Assembly (NCBI GenBank): GCA_049999765.1
Contig: JBNGIQ010009298.1
Span: 195,921-245,936 of the forward strand
Direction: 5' to 3'
DNA length: 50,016 bases
From: Phaeoceros laevis
Taxonomy: Eukaryota > Anthocerotophyta > Anthocerotopsida > Notothyladales
Shown here: piece after piece, positions 31,501-42,299 of the stretch
Layout: each line of letters starts with the position of its first letter
Numbering within the stretch: position 1 is the stretch's first letter
Translations under genes and position numbers: made by a program
Notes under the pieces: model-generated
Seen by the model: only the letters and a program-made list of their open reading frames with translations
Database searches by the model: none
Told to the model about the DNA's origin: nothing

Positions 31501-31632
31501 TCAGTTTCCATAGTGCCGCCTGCCTACTACGCCCACCATCTGGCAGCAAGAGCACGAATTTACATGGGCCAAGGGAATGCTCCTCCAGCACAAGTGCATC
31601 AGCGCCTTAGGTCAATCATGTATTATTGCTAA
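28597..31632 (+). CDS. Argonaute (plant AGO1/5/10-like) encoded by a single exon
   Basis: One uninterrupted frame encodes 1011 aa from MPRKKSKAAAG; an upstream in-frame ATG at 28549 is less likely. The small-RNA-guided silencing effector has, in order, a Gly/Arg/Ala/Pro-rich amino tail (1-190), ArgoN (about 195-330), linker 1 (PSRHYTPIGRSFYSP), PAZ (about 397-510), linker 2, MID (about 615-735) and PIWI (about 760-1000), ending MYYC. The slicer tetrad is complete: Asp770 (GADVTHP), Glu811 (AGRVEIIV), Asp843 (YRDGVSEG) and His980 (PAYYAH). The MID nucleotide-specificity loop reads FPDFKTDWYGELKR, unlike the PDNNGSLYGDLKR of AGO1. Plant AGO genes of this clade usually have about 20 introns, so the lack of any is striking. 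It may be an old retrocopy, although no poly(A) tract or target duplication is seen. Confidence 0.96.
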   Translation: MPRKKSKAAAGTEEKQAGGDGRGQSAGQGRGGGAAGPAGTGGMPAMPVARGGGGRGIFAEEGQPGGGRGRAYAPVGAPMLAHGGAADPGFVPGPESFPGPPQAAGGRGAPAAAPPGRGRYMPVVGEFPPPAQAAAAPGGGAARGIGVPAAPPVAAPTPVRATPVEVLAEEVAKLQVQPAAPASSKAVRFPDRPSLGTLGSKFPLKVNHFQMQVASKDTNLYRVEITPTVLSRGLNRAVIRELVEQFAQDLGNRLPVFDGRNSLYVAGLLPFEHKDFRLVLPDERPASGKQPARERIFKVSIKHAAKVDLDHLMQFMKQRQADLPQETLQALDIVLREMPSRHYTPIGRSFYSPDLGQKRLGEGLVGWRGFYQSVRPTQMGLSLNVNISATAVLEPIDVLDFVREHLTARRMGNFARGFSPEQRREVLKALRGVKVEVTHRGDQRRKYRVSKLTDLPTRDLNFSLSDGTQTNVQAYFRKTYNYNIQHVELPCLNVGSTPQKPSYLPMEVCRILPGQRYPARQLVDQTRTSLLGMTSQRPADRENEILRVVQRNRYGEDAYVKEFGIKIAEKFTSVTARLLDPPSLMYKAPKGEGIAPMQVSRGAWNMFSKRFVTGGSVKSWACVSFNSRLAPAAAERFCQALAQKCSSLGMAFNPQPVLGIQNLNTEPGDLKNFLARCPGGAQGLGLLIAIFPDFKTDWYGELKRICETEVGVISQVCWSKHVQRCDDQYLANVALKINVKAGGRNTVLKEAMQRTLPTLGKTTTIIFGADVTHPSPGEDEVPSIAAVVASQDWPEVTTYAGQVSAQAGRVEIIVNLQDMVKNLLRSFYERTRQKPERLLFYRDGVSEGQFNEVLGSELTSIQKACQSIEAQYKPLITFVVVQKRHHTRFFPADQKFGDRNGNVLAGTVVDTQICHPREFDFYLCSHAGLLGTSRPAHYHVLWDDNKFTADSLQTLTNSLCSTYQRCTRSVSIVPPAYYAHHLAARARIYMGQGNAPPAQVHQRLRSIMYYC

Positions 31633-32423
31633 GCCTTGTCTGTAGCACTTTCATGCCCCGTGGTGCCTGGAGGATGATTGATGAGACATTTGCAGGACAA
31701 CTGGAATGGGCAGTTCGAATGGAAATTGTCATAGACAGCTTGTTTGTTCACCTGTCTGGTAGAAACTGAAAAATCTCTGTAGGCTATGTATTCATTGCCT
31801 GCACACTTGACAATGCGGATCCAAAATTTTGATGTTATGCAAAACTTTGCTAAGTCCATCTACAAAATGTTCCTCACTTTGCAATCACTTTCAATTACAT
31901 ATACCACAGCAATTGTGAATTGCCCACAACTTATACTGACGTTTCATGGGTTACACAACTTGTCAAGAACTGATATTTGAAGAAGTCATTCAGCCAGCCT
32001 GCTGCTAACTCAAATGCACGCCCTCTGTGCACAAGTACAATTGAATGAGCAAATATTCTGCGTTCTTCCATTCTTCCCTCCTCTTGGATGGCATCAGGCT
32101 CATCAATTATATATAACCGCCAAGTCCAGCAGCAGAATTGTGATTGCAACGACTAATGCCAGCTGGATCACAAGGAAAGTTGCGTCTACTAAGTCGTACG
32201 AACTAGGCTTTGAATCTCGTGAGGTATGGAAGACCATTTCACCCTTATCCGACAATGGGAAACATAAATAGCAAAATTCAACTCCAGATGTATCTCCTTT
32301 CTATTAGACTGTGAAGGGAGAAGGAAGTTAGTGTGGAGGTTGTCAAACGAAGTCCCGACTCCATGTTCGCCTGTAATCTTCTGGGGTGACGCCTGTAGAC
32401 TGTGAGTCTTCTGCAGTCAACAG
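31633..32423. other. gene-free stretch, AGO 3' flank
   Basis: No gene recognised. The first part is presumably the AGO 3' UTR; the rest is AT-rich with no clear repeat. Confidence 0.5.
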
Positions 32424-33424
32424 CTACAGCATTACGCACGTTACGCAACCGCACCTTGAATCAGGATTCTTTGCCCTGTCACTTATCTTCGTATCCTTGG
32501 CGTCGCTAGTATCAGGCTCCGCACTTACACTGCCGCCTACAGGATCATGGCTACTAGTTTCTTCGCATTCCTCGGCAATGGGAGTGATGGCTCCATCTTT
32601 CTCATCTCCAGCAACTTGAGTACTTCCATTGTTTCCACTACCACTTGGCCGGCTGAGAACCTCAATCGTATCTTCACCCTCCAGTTCTTTCATGAAAGTT
32701 GCAAACCGCGTTAGATCAGCTTCTGTCATGCGTCCAATGATCGCTCTCCATCTGCAGACATCAATTTGAGAGGTTTGTAAGGTCTTGGCTTGAGGATGTA
32801 ATGAGAAGGACAACGTACGGGTATGCGATTTCACGTGTCTACACTAAATACACAGAAGCTACCTCCTCTGGACACAGTCTCACAGTCACTTTGCGATCCA
32901 TCCAGAATAACAGGCCAAGTGTTCCTGAAAGCTGCATATAATTAAGATTGCATACTAGCGTGAAGCAAGGTAGCTTAAGAGCGTTACGACTTGTGGTGAG
33001 ATCAGCTCACAGACGCACAAGTTTTCATTCTGTTTGCTGCGATGAGCAGCCTGTTTGAATTGTACTTACTCGTCCCCTGATCTGGCAGGAAATTTGTCAG
33101 CCATGATATCAGCGATTGTATTCCAATATACGCCATCAGGTGGAGCAGGAGCTCCTGGACTTGCTGAGTAATAGAGAGCACGCTCCACAGTGTGAGCCAC
33201 TCTGGCCAAAGCAGCCAACAGATCTCCATCTAGATCAACTTTCCCACTCTCCCGGCTGCTTGGCAACCGCATTGAATGAACAATACTCCCCTGCCAATTG
33301 GAGCTGCCAGAATGCCGCGGGCACTGAAGTTAGCGCGCTTCAAGGCGCCGTGCAGTTTCTTCCAAGGCTGGGCAAAAACCAATGCTCGTACCTGGTTGCA
33401 GAGCAGCTGAAGAGTTGAAGCCAA
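32424..33424 (-). CDS. Unrecognised conserved-looking protein, gene model incomplete
   Basis: Three blocks look coding. At 33070-33290 the exon, preceded by TTGGCAG and ending at a GTAAGT donor, encodes MRLPSSRESGKVDLDGDLLA, ARVAHTVERALYYSASPG and GVYWNTIADIMADKFPARSG. At about 33392-33424 a short upstream exon encodes ASTLQLLCNQ. At 32424-32760 the last exon encodes WRAIIGRMTEADLTRFATFM followed by a Ser/Asp/Glu-rich tail. A middle exon lies near 32870-32920, but I could not fix its borders. No start codon was found in the first block, so the true 5' end is probably upstream. The W-x-x-IA-x-x-M...R-S-G-D-E pattern faintly resembles Myb/trihelix helices; this is not strong enough for a call. 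Confidence 0.45.
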
Positions 33425-33893
33425 AATGCGCTACAATGGAAAACTCTAGCCACAAGTCTACCAGTTCTCAGCCCCCAGAATCTAGCCTTGCATCCTCAGC
33501 AGCAAATCAAGGGTACGCCATCCTTCTTGCCAAAGTCCTTCAAAATGTTGCCATCACCCTTGTAACCTCAGCAATCATGAAGAAACGCGCTGGTTCTACT
33601 TGCGCAATTGAGCAGATATATCAAGCGCAGATCCCGATCAGCTCCATCTTGATATGCGGGACCTTGCAAACTCTTCGGAGTCTAAATGGTCTTCTGGAGA
33701 GCGCATATGATCATAAGCTTCAACGTTCCCCGGGTCCGGTGGGGCGATTCAAATTCCCCAATCTAGTTTCCAACCAATCAAAACCTCGCCGCGGCTTCAG
33801 AAATTCCAAGTCTATTCCAATCACCTTCATGAAACGTCGCACCAACACCCGCATCATATTTGCGTAAACGAAATTCTAGATACAAGGGAGGAG

Positions 33894-36800
33894 CTATAGC
33901 AAGAGCTGCAGATAATCGCCCAATTCGGGCAGTTGACGGAGAAGCCTTCCACGAGTCGTGTGAGATATATCTGTGTTTCGGAGGTCCACAACAAATTGTT
34001 CTCCACGAGTCGTGAGAGATATGTCTGTGTTTCGGATGTCCACAACAAATTGTTCGTTCATTCTATTTCCATGAGCTACCGAGGCAGCTACGACCTGCAC
34101 AGTGCAGCTCAGAGAGAATGCAAGTGAGATCGCGGTGTCATCTGCAGTCAAGCAAATCAATGAAGACCTTTCAAGATCTTATACAGATGACGAGTACCTC
34201 GTGTAGATTCGATTCACCGAAGGAAAAATTCCCCTCAAAGGAGATCTGAGAAACAAAGAACATTAGTTGCAAACCTTCATACAGCACGTGAAAAGGGTAA
34301 CTGATTACTTAAAGCTGCGCAACACACCTTCATAAGACACGGGTGCTCTTGCAATGTTTCCACAATAGCCCAGCTTGATGAATCAGATATTCGATTCTTT
34401 GCAAGCGATAGCTCTCTTAGTGATTTATTAGTCTGAAGTCGGTCACAAAGAACATCTCGTCAGTGAGGAAAACTAAAAACCACATAGGGCGACAACAGCT
34501 TCTGCTAGCACGTCTAGGCATTTAACAAAAACAAACCTTCAGCCATGCAAGAATGACAATAGCTCCACGTGATGAGAGAAGATTATCAGACAGATCCAGT
34601 TCCTGTGACCATGTAATTTAGAAAGAATCAAGGACAACCTATGTGCGCAATAAGGAAGCCAGGCATTTATAGGTATGCAGCAAATAGCTCTCCACTTGCA
34701 AGAAAAAAGCATAAACGCAATCCCTGCTGAGATAGTTTTGAAACCAGCATGCACAGAGATAAGACTCGCCATCAGTAGAGTATGACGAGATTCAGCAAGT
34801 TTATGAAACACCATCGTTCCCTTTAAATGACGTTCCCATCCCCAAGAATATCTAGTATCCTAGTTGATACACATGTTTGGAAGGAAAAGAATACACACCT
34901 TAAGTGCAGCATGGCTGGTTAAACATTTTACCAGAGTTTGCATGTGTGAATCTGTGAGATTACACTGAGAAAGCTGCAAATTCGCTAACGAATTTGGCAT
35001 ATCAGAGAGGATGGACACAGCAAGCTTGTCGCCATTTTCTATATTGTGGCCATCAATGATTTCAAATGACTCATACACTTCACCTCCTGTTCCTTTGCAG
35101 TTCCCTGGTAAACATACGAATTCCACTCAACCCGACACCTGAATAAAGTCCCTCCTGGCATGGCAGATATTTGTGCAGTTGCCCCGTTATCTACAAAGGT
35201 ACATCAAAACCTTACCAGTCAGCAAAAGCACTTCAACAGCACTTGCATTGATTGCTATCATAGTGGTATGGTCCACAACACGTGAGATCCCATTTTCCCG
35301 AACATCCAGTACTTTCAGAGTCCTGCATTCAAGTGCCAGCAATCCTTTCGTTTTAAAAACAGTATGGTGTGATCTGTGAATTCTACCATCTTAGAGCTCA
35401 CAACACTCCTACACAAACATCAAAAACACAATGAGCACCTGACATGAGGCAGTGTCTGTGCAATGGCTGAGAACCCTGTGGTCTTGATACGGTTACAAGC
35501 AAGGCGAAGCACCTGCAGACTACATAAATGCCGTAGTCTTTAGCCTCTGAGCCCTGTATAGCGAAGGACCCTGGAGCACAGAGCGAGGCTAATGCAAGTA
35601 CCTCGTATGTAACAGAAGACTCTTGCTGAAACCAGTTGCTGCTTCAGATGTAAACCCTGTGTCACTGCGCAAAGACATAGAAGCAACTGCATTTGATATA
35701 ACTAGTTGCTGAATGCGAAAGCCCAACAGACTAAATTTTACCTTATGTCCAGATGCTGGAGGTAGGGGAGATTATGAAGAATATCTTCAAGGATTGTACA
35801 TGGTGCTCTTCCATTTGTGGATGCCTTGTACAGAGGAAGATTTGCAAGGCCTGAGGCCACGAGAGAAGTTTATGGTTCAAACAAAATGCTCATGAGCTAA
35901 ACTGAAGCAAATTGTGAACGCCACAAAGTCTAAGACATTAGCACACGTGCTCGTTTAGAGAAGTTCTCAAAAAAATAATTAATCACACGGGCGAACGTAC
36001 TTAATGAGAAGAGACATGGAAACTGATCAAGATACAGTGTCAGAGGCCAAGCTCCTGGACCACACATCACCCAATCCCAAAACATTCGCCGGATCTACAG
36101 CTGACAAAGTTATCAGAAAAGCATGTGAAGCTCCTTTCCAACAGTAATTAGCAGAACGGCTCGTAAAGACATAGTACCGTGTGACTAAATGCAGATTTCC
36201 CTCTATACGAGACCTCCTTAAAGAATGCCTCGTTTTCACCTGCAACATGTTGAGTCTCCATCTTTGTCACTCTAATTTGGCAGAAATACAACTATGACTG
36301 CTAAAGTAGTATTCTGACAGCGACGATTTGCATCAGCCACGAAATCCTCACCTCCATCTTGCTTGTCAGCCAGTTGTTGTAAGAAATGTGAAACATAAAG
36401 AGATTTCCATGAAGTTGGCGGTGGCCCCTCACATACGCTCCATTCTCTGTAAGAGGGGTAGGTTACGGATGAGGCTATTGCTATAGGACTGTCGGGCAGA
36501 AGTCTCTCGCAATGCTTCTTCCAAAGCCTTTCTGTGTCTGCACTAGCACACAAGTCCAGGAGGCCACAAGTAAGCCAAAGGGCAAGTATGTGGAAAAATA
36601 GGCGGCCTGATTGAGCAGTACCAAGATCCAAACTCTTGAAGTCAGTTCGCTCTTCCGCATCGAAAAGGTCAAGCGCCGAGAATTCCTCCGCCACACACCA
36701 TGCAAGATCGCTAGGCAATGAGGAGACATCAGGCACATCTGTTGACCATAGGAGGAAGTTCATAGTGAGAGGCTCGGAATGGTGAGACAAACATGTTGCT

Positions 36801-37782
36801 GCTGTGACAGGCATTGCTACAACCGAAGGCATTGCTACTATAAAACGGTTCTGACCTTTGAAGCAGTGTGCAACCATTGCAGCAGCAACCTTCAAGAGAG
36901 AGCTGATCCCCAGAAAATGTGCAGCGTGCAATACTTCCATCACTAGATCAGGGCGGACCTGCATACAGTCCAATCAATTCCCAGGTGGTACTTCGACCAA
37001 CCCCCTTCTGCTGAAAAGATCCGTAAACAATGGTTGTTACCTCAAATTGGAAAACAAGAGGCGGAAACAGAGTTCCCCAGTACTTCTCTGCTTTTTCTCT
37101 GTTCAGATGATCCATGAAAACGAATCGTAAAACACATTCCATAACCTGCGCGGGGTATTTATAATCACTACCAGTTCGAAGCCCCAAGAATGGAGCACCA
37201 GGGCAACAAGGTGCACAGGTGTACCTCAGGTCTAATATCTGGGAACCTAATGATGTCTTCTACCCTCTCCAAAAATATGGCTGTGCAAGACAGCAACGGC
37301 GTTTCGTCAAGGACATGCTTTTCAAAACGAGCTGGACAGGTTGGTCTTAGCCCTCAGTTAAACATCGAAAAATTACGCCTTCAATCTGCCACCACAGGTC
37401 TGATATCTAGAGCAAACATGGAAAGCAATTCCTACATTGCGGTCTGTGGACATCAAGCTGCAAATTGGCACATTGGATACCAACCATCGCTGTGGAGAAT
37501 AACACCGACGCACTGGAATGACTCCACCACCTTGGAAGGGATAACAAACTGTTCATCGTCTTCCGAGATGATACGTACATACCCGCTCTCGGGTGGCGTA
37601 GAAGGAAATATGGCTCCCGATAGTGTTGGCGGTTTTCCTTCAAAAATCTGGATCTCCTTCTCCGCAGTGTCAACTTGCCTGTCCTTAATTTGCCGCTTCT
37701 TCCAAGGTTTCTCAGCAGTAAGACTTCTCTCAAGCTGCCCCGGTTTTCTTGCGGGGCCAACAGCATCGCGCATCTCCATCAC
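33894..37782 (-). CDS. SKP1/BTB-like domain plus leucine-rich-repeat protein
   Basis: This is a many-exon gene read on the minus strand. The start MMEMRDAVGPARKPG (37782) leads into GYVRIISEDDEQFVIPSKVV, the first strand of a SKP1/BTB fold. Then come RVEDIIRFPDIRPE, VMECVLRFVFMDHLNREKAE and VRPDLVMEVLHAAHFLGISS then LLKVAAAM, matching the SKP1 pattern of LLxAAxxLxIxxLLxL. Exons from about 35.9 to 34.3 kb encode ribonuclease-inhibitor-type LRRs: VLRLACNRIKTTGFSAIA, TLKVLDVRENGIS, LANLQLSQCNLTDSHMQTLV, ELDLSDNLLSSRGAIVILAW and SLRELSLAKNRISDSS. The protein ends in QLPELGDYLQLLL. It may act as a ubiquitin-ligase adaptor that carries its own recognition repeats. Some exon borders at 36.0-36.7 kb are unresolved. 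Confidence 0.7.
33949..34056. repeat. 54-bp in-frame tandem duplication in the LRR gene
   Basis: Two 54-bp units start CCACGAGTCGTG at 33949 and 34003. On the minus strand each encodes 18 residues, EQFVVDIRNTDISLTTRG and EQFVVDLRNTDISHTTRG. The frame is preserved, so the carboxy terminus was lengthened without being broken. Confidence 0.92.
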
Positions 37783-38382
37783 GAGACAAGACTCGAGGAG
37801 GTCGCCGAGAAACGAGCTACGACGGCTGAGCTGTGCTGAGCTGTAATCAAAAGCTCCGATAAAAAGCTCCGGGTTCTCAAGTTCATCTCCCGCTCACAGC
37901 CGTCCATTAAAAACTGCGACGCGAAATGTTGGTGTTCCAGCACCATCTCGGTGGAGTTGTTGCCTGGTCCTGTTTGACCATACGACCGTATAATCTGTCG
38001 ACAGCGACAGAAAAGAGACGTCTCCATTTCGAAGCGCAAAATGAATGTTCCATGTTTCAGCGACAAGCTGCTTCAGTTCATCACTTTATCCGCTCAGCTA
38101 CCAATCAGACAAGTCTTTTGACAATTCACAGCAACACAGATCAGTTTCTTACTCTGAAGGAGCATGGTACCTCTGGGTAGTATCGCTACCAAAAACTGGC
38201 TCAATGCCCCGTCCCCCCTCCTAAATTGGAGTCCTAATAGCTGTTAACATCGTCTGGTGTCAACCAAGAGAGTAATTTTGTACCCAATCATGCAATGGGA
38301 CTCCATTCCGAATTAATCTGCTCACACATATTCGAGCTGTGAAGCTTCCTCCGAGAACAACCGCAGCCAAGAGGCGCTGTTG

Positions 38383-41300
38383 TCATCGCATAACTGACTC
38401 CTTCACCCTAAACAAACCTGCGGTCCTGCTCTCGCGACAGAGCAGTCTTGTCAAACTCATTTCACACGAGAGACAACGTGCTAAAGAAACGTAAGGGGAG
38501 GAGAATGACACCAAATTTAGGCAGGAGAAGCAATTAGTCATGATTCAACTTACGCATATTCTAGATGAATATTCAAGTATCGAGGATTTTCCCGGCTTTG
38601 TGAAAGGCTGATGCACCCATCTATGACTTGATCTTGTGCCACATCAATGGGGTCGTATATGTAGAGGATGGTCTGCAGAAGTCAAGAGACGTAATGAATC
38701 ACTCTGCACCTGCTGCTCGTATACAAGAAAAGATGGCAGATATCGGAGAAAGTTGTGAAGACTGTTCCGAAACAGTTCTTGCAAAAGGATACAGACCTGT
38801 GCCCAGTGGGTGGGATTCTCTTCTGGAGCTGTTGATAGAATTATCTGGTCTTGAGAAGTCCTCTGAGGTCTGTCACCAAAACCCCTGGGATACTCACCTG
38901 AAACTGTGCTATCCATGGACGACTCAGAGCGAATCTCGTTCTTCGCAGTGTCCTTCCCAAATGACACATCAAACCAAAGGGCGAACCCATGTAGGGGAGC
39001 TGGTTGCCACATCACCGAAACACATCAGCATTTGCACAATGTAAGGAGTCTTCTACCAACGACCAGTGCTGATTGAGATCCTCTTGATCTTTAAGGAGAA
39101 TGTCGGTTTGCCACAAGGGATCAAAAGCTCTTTCCCTTCACTAAATTTAACCTGCCATCATAGATGTCGCCCGAAAAGAAGTTGAAACCACTTCAAGCTC
39201 TTCTATCGTTAGAGTGCTGCAGTCAAATTGCTTGATCTGCACTGACACCACAAGCTTAAAAGACATAGGAACTGGACAAACAGATAGCTGCTGAAACTTG
39301 AACTACCAAAAGACACAATATCATAGGAATCCAACCCAACACGAGAAACCATGTGAGCCGAAAGAACAGGTCTTTTACCACTATCGGCCATGACAACACA
39401 TTCTCTGCCGAAATCGCTTCGATGCAGGGCTCCTCAAATGAGCACTGTTTGGCAAGTGGTAACATGGCAGACACTACAAGTTCCAACAGTTAAGGACACT
39501 AATGTTTAATAGAATGTAGAAATTACTGCAAAATGGACCTTGTGCCAGAATAACAGATTCCGTCAACACCTCTAATCTAGACAATAGCAGACATGCTATT
39601 GATCAAATGCCGAACTCACTGTCAATGCCGTACACATTGCGCCAAAAATCTATGCTCTCCCTGTATCTTTCTCCATTTGTGATTGGGGCCATATAAAGCT
39701 ACAAAGTAAAAGACAACTGGCATCAGAAAAATTGCATATAGAAAGGAGAATCTGTGAAGCCATCACCGTTTCAATCAGTTGCAAGAGATTTGGAGTAAGT
39801 GATGTTATGAGCTGGGACATACTGTTGCAAATGATGGCAATATAAGTCCTCCTGGCTTCAGCCAACGGTCCCGCGCGCAGATTACACTTGCTAACATGCT
39901 CTGAAAAATGAAATGTTCTTGAATTGCCTAACGCAACTGAGGCATGTTTTGCAAATATACGATCAAGCCAGATGAATCCACGGATGCGGTATTTGAAAGC
40001 AATCACCTCATATAGGAGCATGTAACCCATCCACTCTGAAACAATTACATCTACTTGTTCGTCTATCTCTACCTCCTGAAACGGTACAAGCCATCTCAGA
40101 ATATTGTAAAAACAATCTTGGAGCAAATAATAAGCACCCTGCAAAACAACGTACCTCAACCCTACCAAAGATCACTGTGATTATGTGTGCAAGCCCATTA
40201 GCTTTCACTACCTCCTTTGCCTGCAACCAAGGCACCATCAACCTTCGCTAACCACTGAGCTCCTCAGAAATTTTTTATCAATGCCGCAATACAGGTGTTT
40301 GTTGATGTAATTACAAACCGGCAGACCAGCATGTTGCTATACCTGTGCTGCGATGTTACTTGCATCCACAGCATACACCTACCAGTCAAGCATGACACAT
40401 GTGCAAACAGGTAAGTGAGGCCAATTTTTGTAAAGAACTAAGGTGCAAGAAATCGAACACCCTATGAACACAGCAAAGTGGAGGGAACTATACTTCAGCA
40501 ACAAAATTACCTTCCTTGCCCCCGCATAAGCACAAAAAATGGAGAGGATACCAGTACCACATCCAACATCCACCACAACCTGCCAAGAACCAAAGTTTGC
40601 CAGCCTACAACCTTTAGACCAAATCAAATGCCTTGAAAATGGTTGACCGCACTTGCGAATGACTGAGAGGAAAAAGGTATAGACAAACTGTGCTGTTCTA
40701 GACACGAAGAGCTAGCATGTGGTGACAGTGAACCCTCAAAATCGATGGCTCTAAGCCTCACTCAGCAAAACACAACCCACTGGACAGTTGCTGTATACCA
40801 TGGCACATGCTGGCAACTTCTAGTACCCGCTCAGACGACTAGCCTAGTAGAGAGGGTCAGTTGAGGTGCTGATGCCAAACCTGACCTTATCTCGAATGGC
40901 CTCTGCGTGAAAGAAAATGGCTTCTCGATAGGTCTCTGTCCGGATCCTATCCTGCAAGCAGACACAATGTTGCATTTCAAGATTATATTTTTTCGAAAAA
41001 AACGAAAAAAAACTCTCAAATCCCAGAAGAAAATCTGTGAAAGAGAGAAATTAGTCATGGTTTCAAACATAGAATAACCAACTCAATCAGCCTATTGATA
41101 GGCTGAAGCAAAATTCTATCAATCGACGGCAAATTAAGGGCTCGTAAAACCCCGAGCCTTGAGATGCAAAAACACTTTCAATTCCAGAGAGGGAAAACGC
41201 GGCTCACTATGGGAGACAATAAGTGCCGGATTCGCCTTCTTAATGTTTCCTCATTGCACTAATTTTAAAAGAGCTGCCAGCTTAGGAGAAACAAGAGAGC

Positions 41301-41795
41301 TGCGGGAACGACGCAGGGCAGAGCAAGGACTTACGACAAGCACAACGCATTTGATTTCAGTGGTGGCTCACAATTTTTGTGACCTAGCCCTACCGCCAAT
41401 TACAGGAGCAGCTACTCATACCCTGCTGAGAAGAAGGCAAATTTGTCTCCCGTCTGCTGTGTCTTACAGAAAACACAGGAACCGACCTTGCGCGTCTACT
41501 GACAGCCTACGTGATTCATTTAGGATCAAGAAGGAAACCAGAGCCGGGGATGTGGAACAGTTGCCTTGATCATTTCTTCGTGGATGCCGACGTGGGAGTA
41601 GGAGTGGAAGTAGGCGGCGTCGTGCTCCAGAAATGAGGTTGACACCACGCCCTCGGCTGCAGCCGTCCTGGACACCATTGGCGGTTGCAATCCGTAGCCG
41701 TCCATGAGCGTCTTAGCCTTGTCGTTCTGGCTGTGTTTACCCCTGTGCAGCTTTCCGAGCTTCCTGCTACCCCGCCCTAGCTTCTCCGTCCCCAT
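38383..41795 (-). CDS. PRMT6: Protein arginine N-methyltransferase 6 (PRMT6)
   Basis: Thirteen exons join in frame to 412 aa (Arabidopsis PRMT6 about 435): 41565-41795, 40886-40951, 40511-40579, 40343-40378, 40155-40220, 40007-40075, 39823-39900, 39620-39698, 39379-39473, 39152-39236, 38797-38999, 38554-38672 and 38383-38425. It transfers methyl groups from S-adenosylmethionine to arginine in nuclear and RNA-binding proteins. Motifs are YFHSYSHVGIHEEMIK, motif I VDVGCGTGILS, post-I YAVDAS, the double-E loop SEWMGYMLLYE, ARDRWLKPGGLILPS, RYRESIDFWRNVYGIDMSAM and the THW loop (THWAQ), ending VKESVMR as in Arabidopsis. Intron 1 starts GC (AAG|GCAACT). One exon is only 36 bp. The upstream frame stays open for 72 codons, but MGTEKLGRG is the likeliest start. 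Confidence 0.96.
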
Positions 41796-42299
41796 TTTTG
41801 CGTGGATCAGCTCCCCGACAAGTTGCCAGTGTACAGGTGGCGCAGCAGAGAGTGCAAATTGCAACCCTGTGTCGCCCTGCGTTAACCAGCACTCAAGACC
41901 TACCTTCCACAGTACCTGACATGCAAGCTGCTCGCGGGGCTTCCCATGTATCAGCAGTATTTCCACGCACTGCGTAGCTGATCGTATCAGGTGTTTCCCT
42001 CCATTGTGCACCCCTCCCTAGGAGAGTGCGACCGAAGTTGGTCCTTCGACTATTTTGATTGTCGGGTCGAGGGCGGGAGGGCAAGCACGATTTAAGCCGC
42101 TGCTAAATAGCTATAGAAACGGAGGATTCATCAACATTCTAAAGGGTAGAGTTTCATTACAAACCCTTACGGTTTACTGAAGGCGTTCTGGCAGGCCCCT
42201 GGAATAGTTTCTTCACCAGGGGATCTAGCAGCCGAGGATGGCATAGCGAGGGGAGGAAGCTGCTGGATTTCACATTGCGCACGCGTCGCGCCCAAAGCT
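41796..42299. promoter_or_regulatory. Shared divergent promoter region PRMT6 / NDUFA12
   Basis: The start codons of PRMT6 (-) and NDUFA12 (+) are 504 bp apart, and the region must contain both promoters. No canonical TATA box is evident, as is common for housekeeping divergent pairs. An open frame on the minus strand (41796-42011) with weak ankyrin-like sequence crosses it. Confidence 0.55.

Noticed and set aside
41796-42011. Ankyrin-like extension of PRMT6 (CVEILLIHGK..., GDTGLQFALSA)
   Set aside because: The match is too weak and short, and it would overlap the shared promoter. Family members start close to the chosen ATG.
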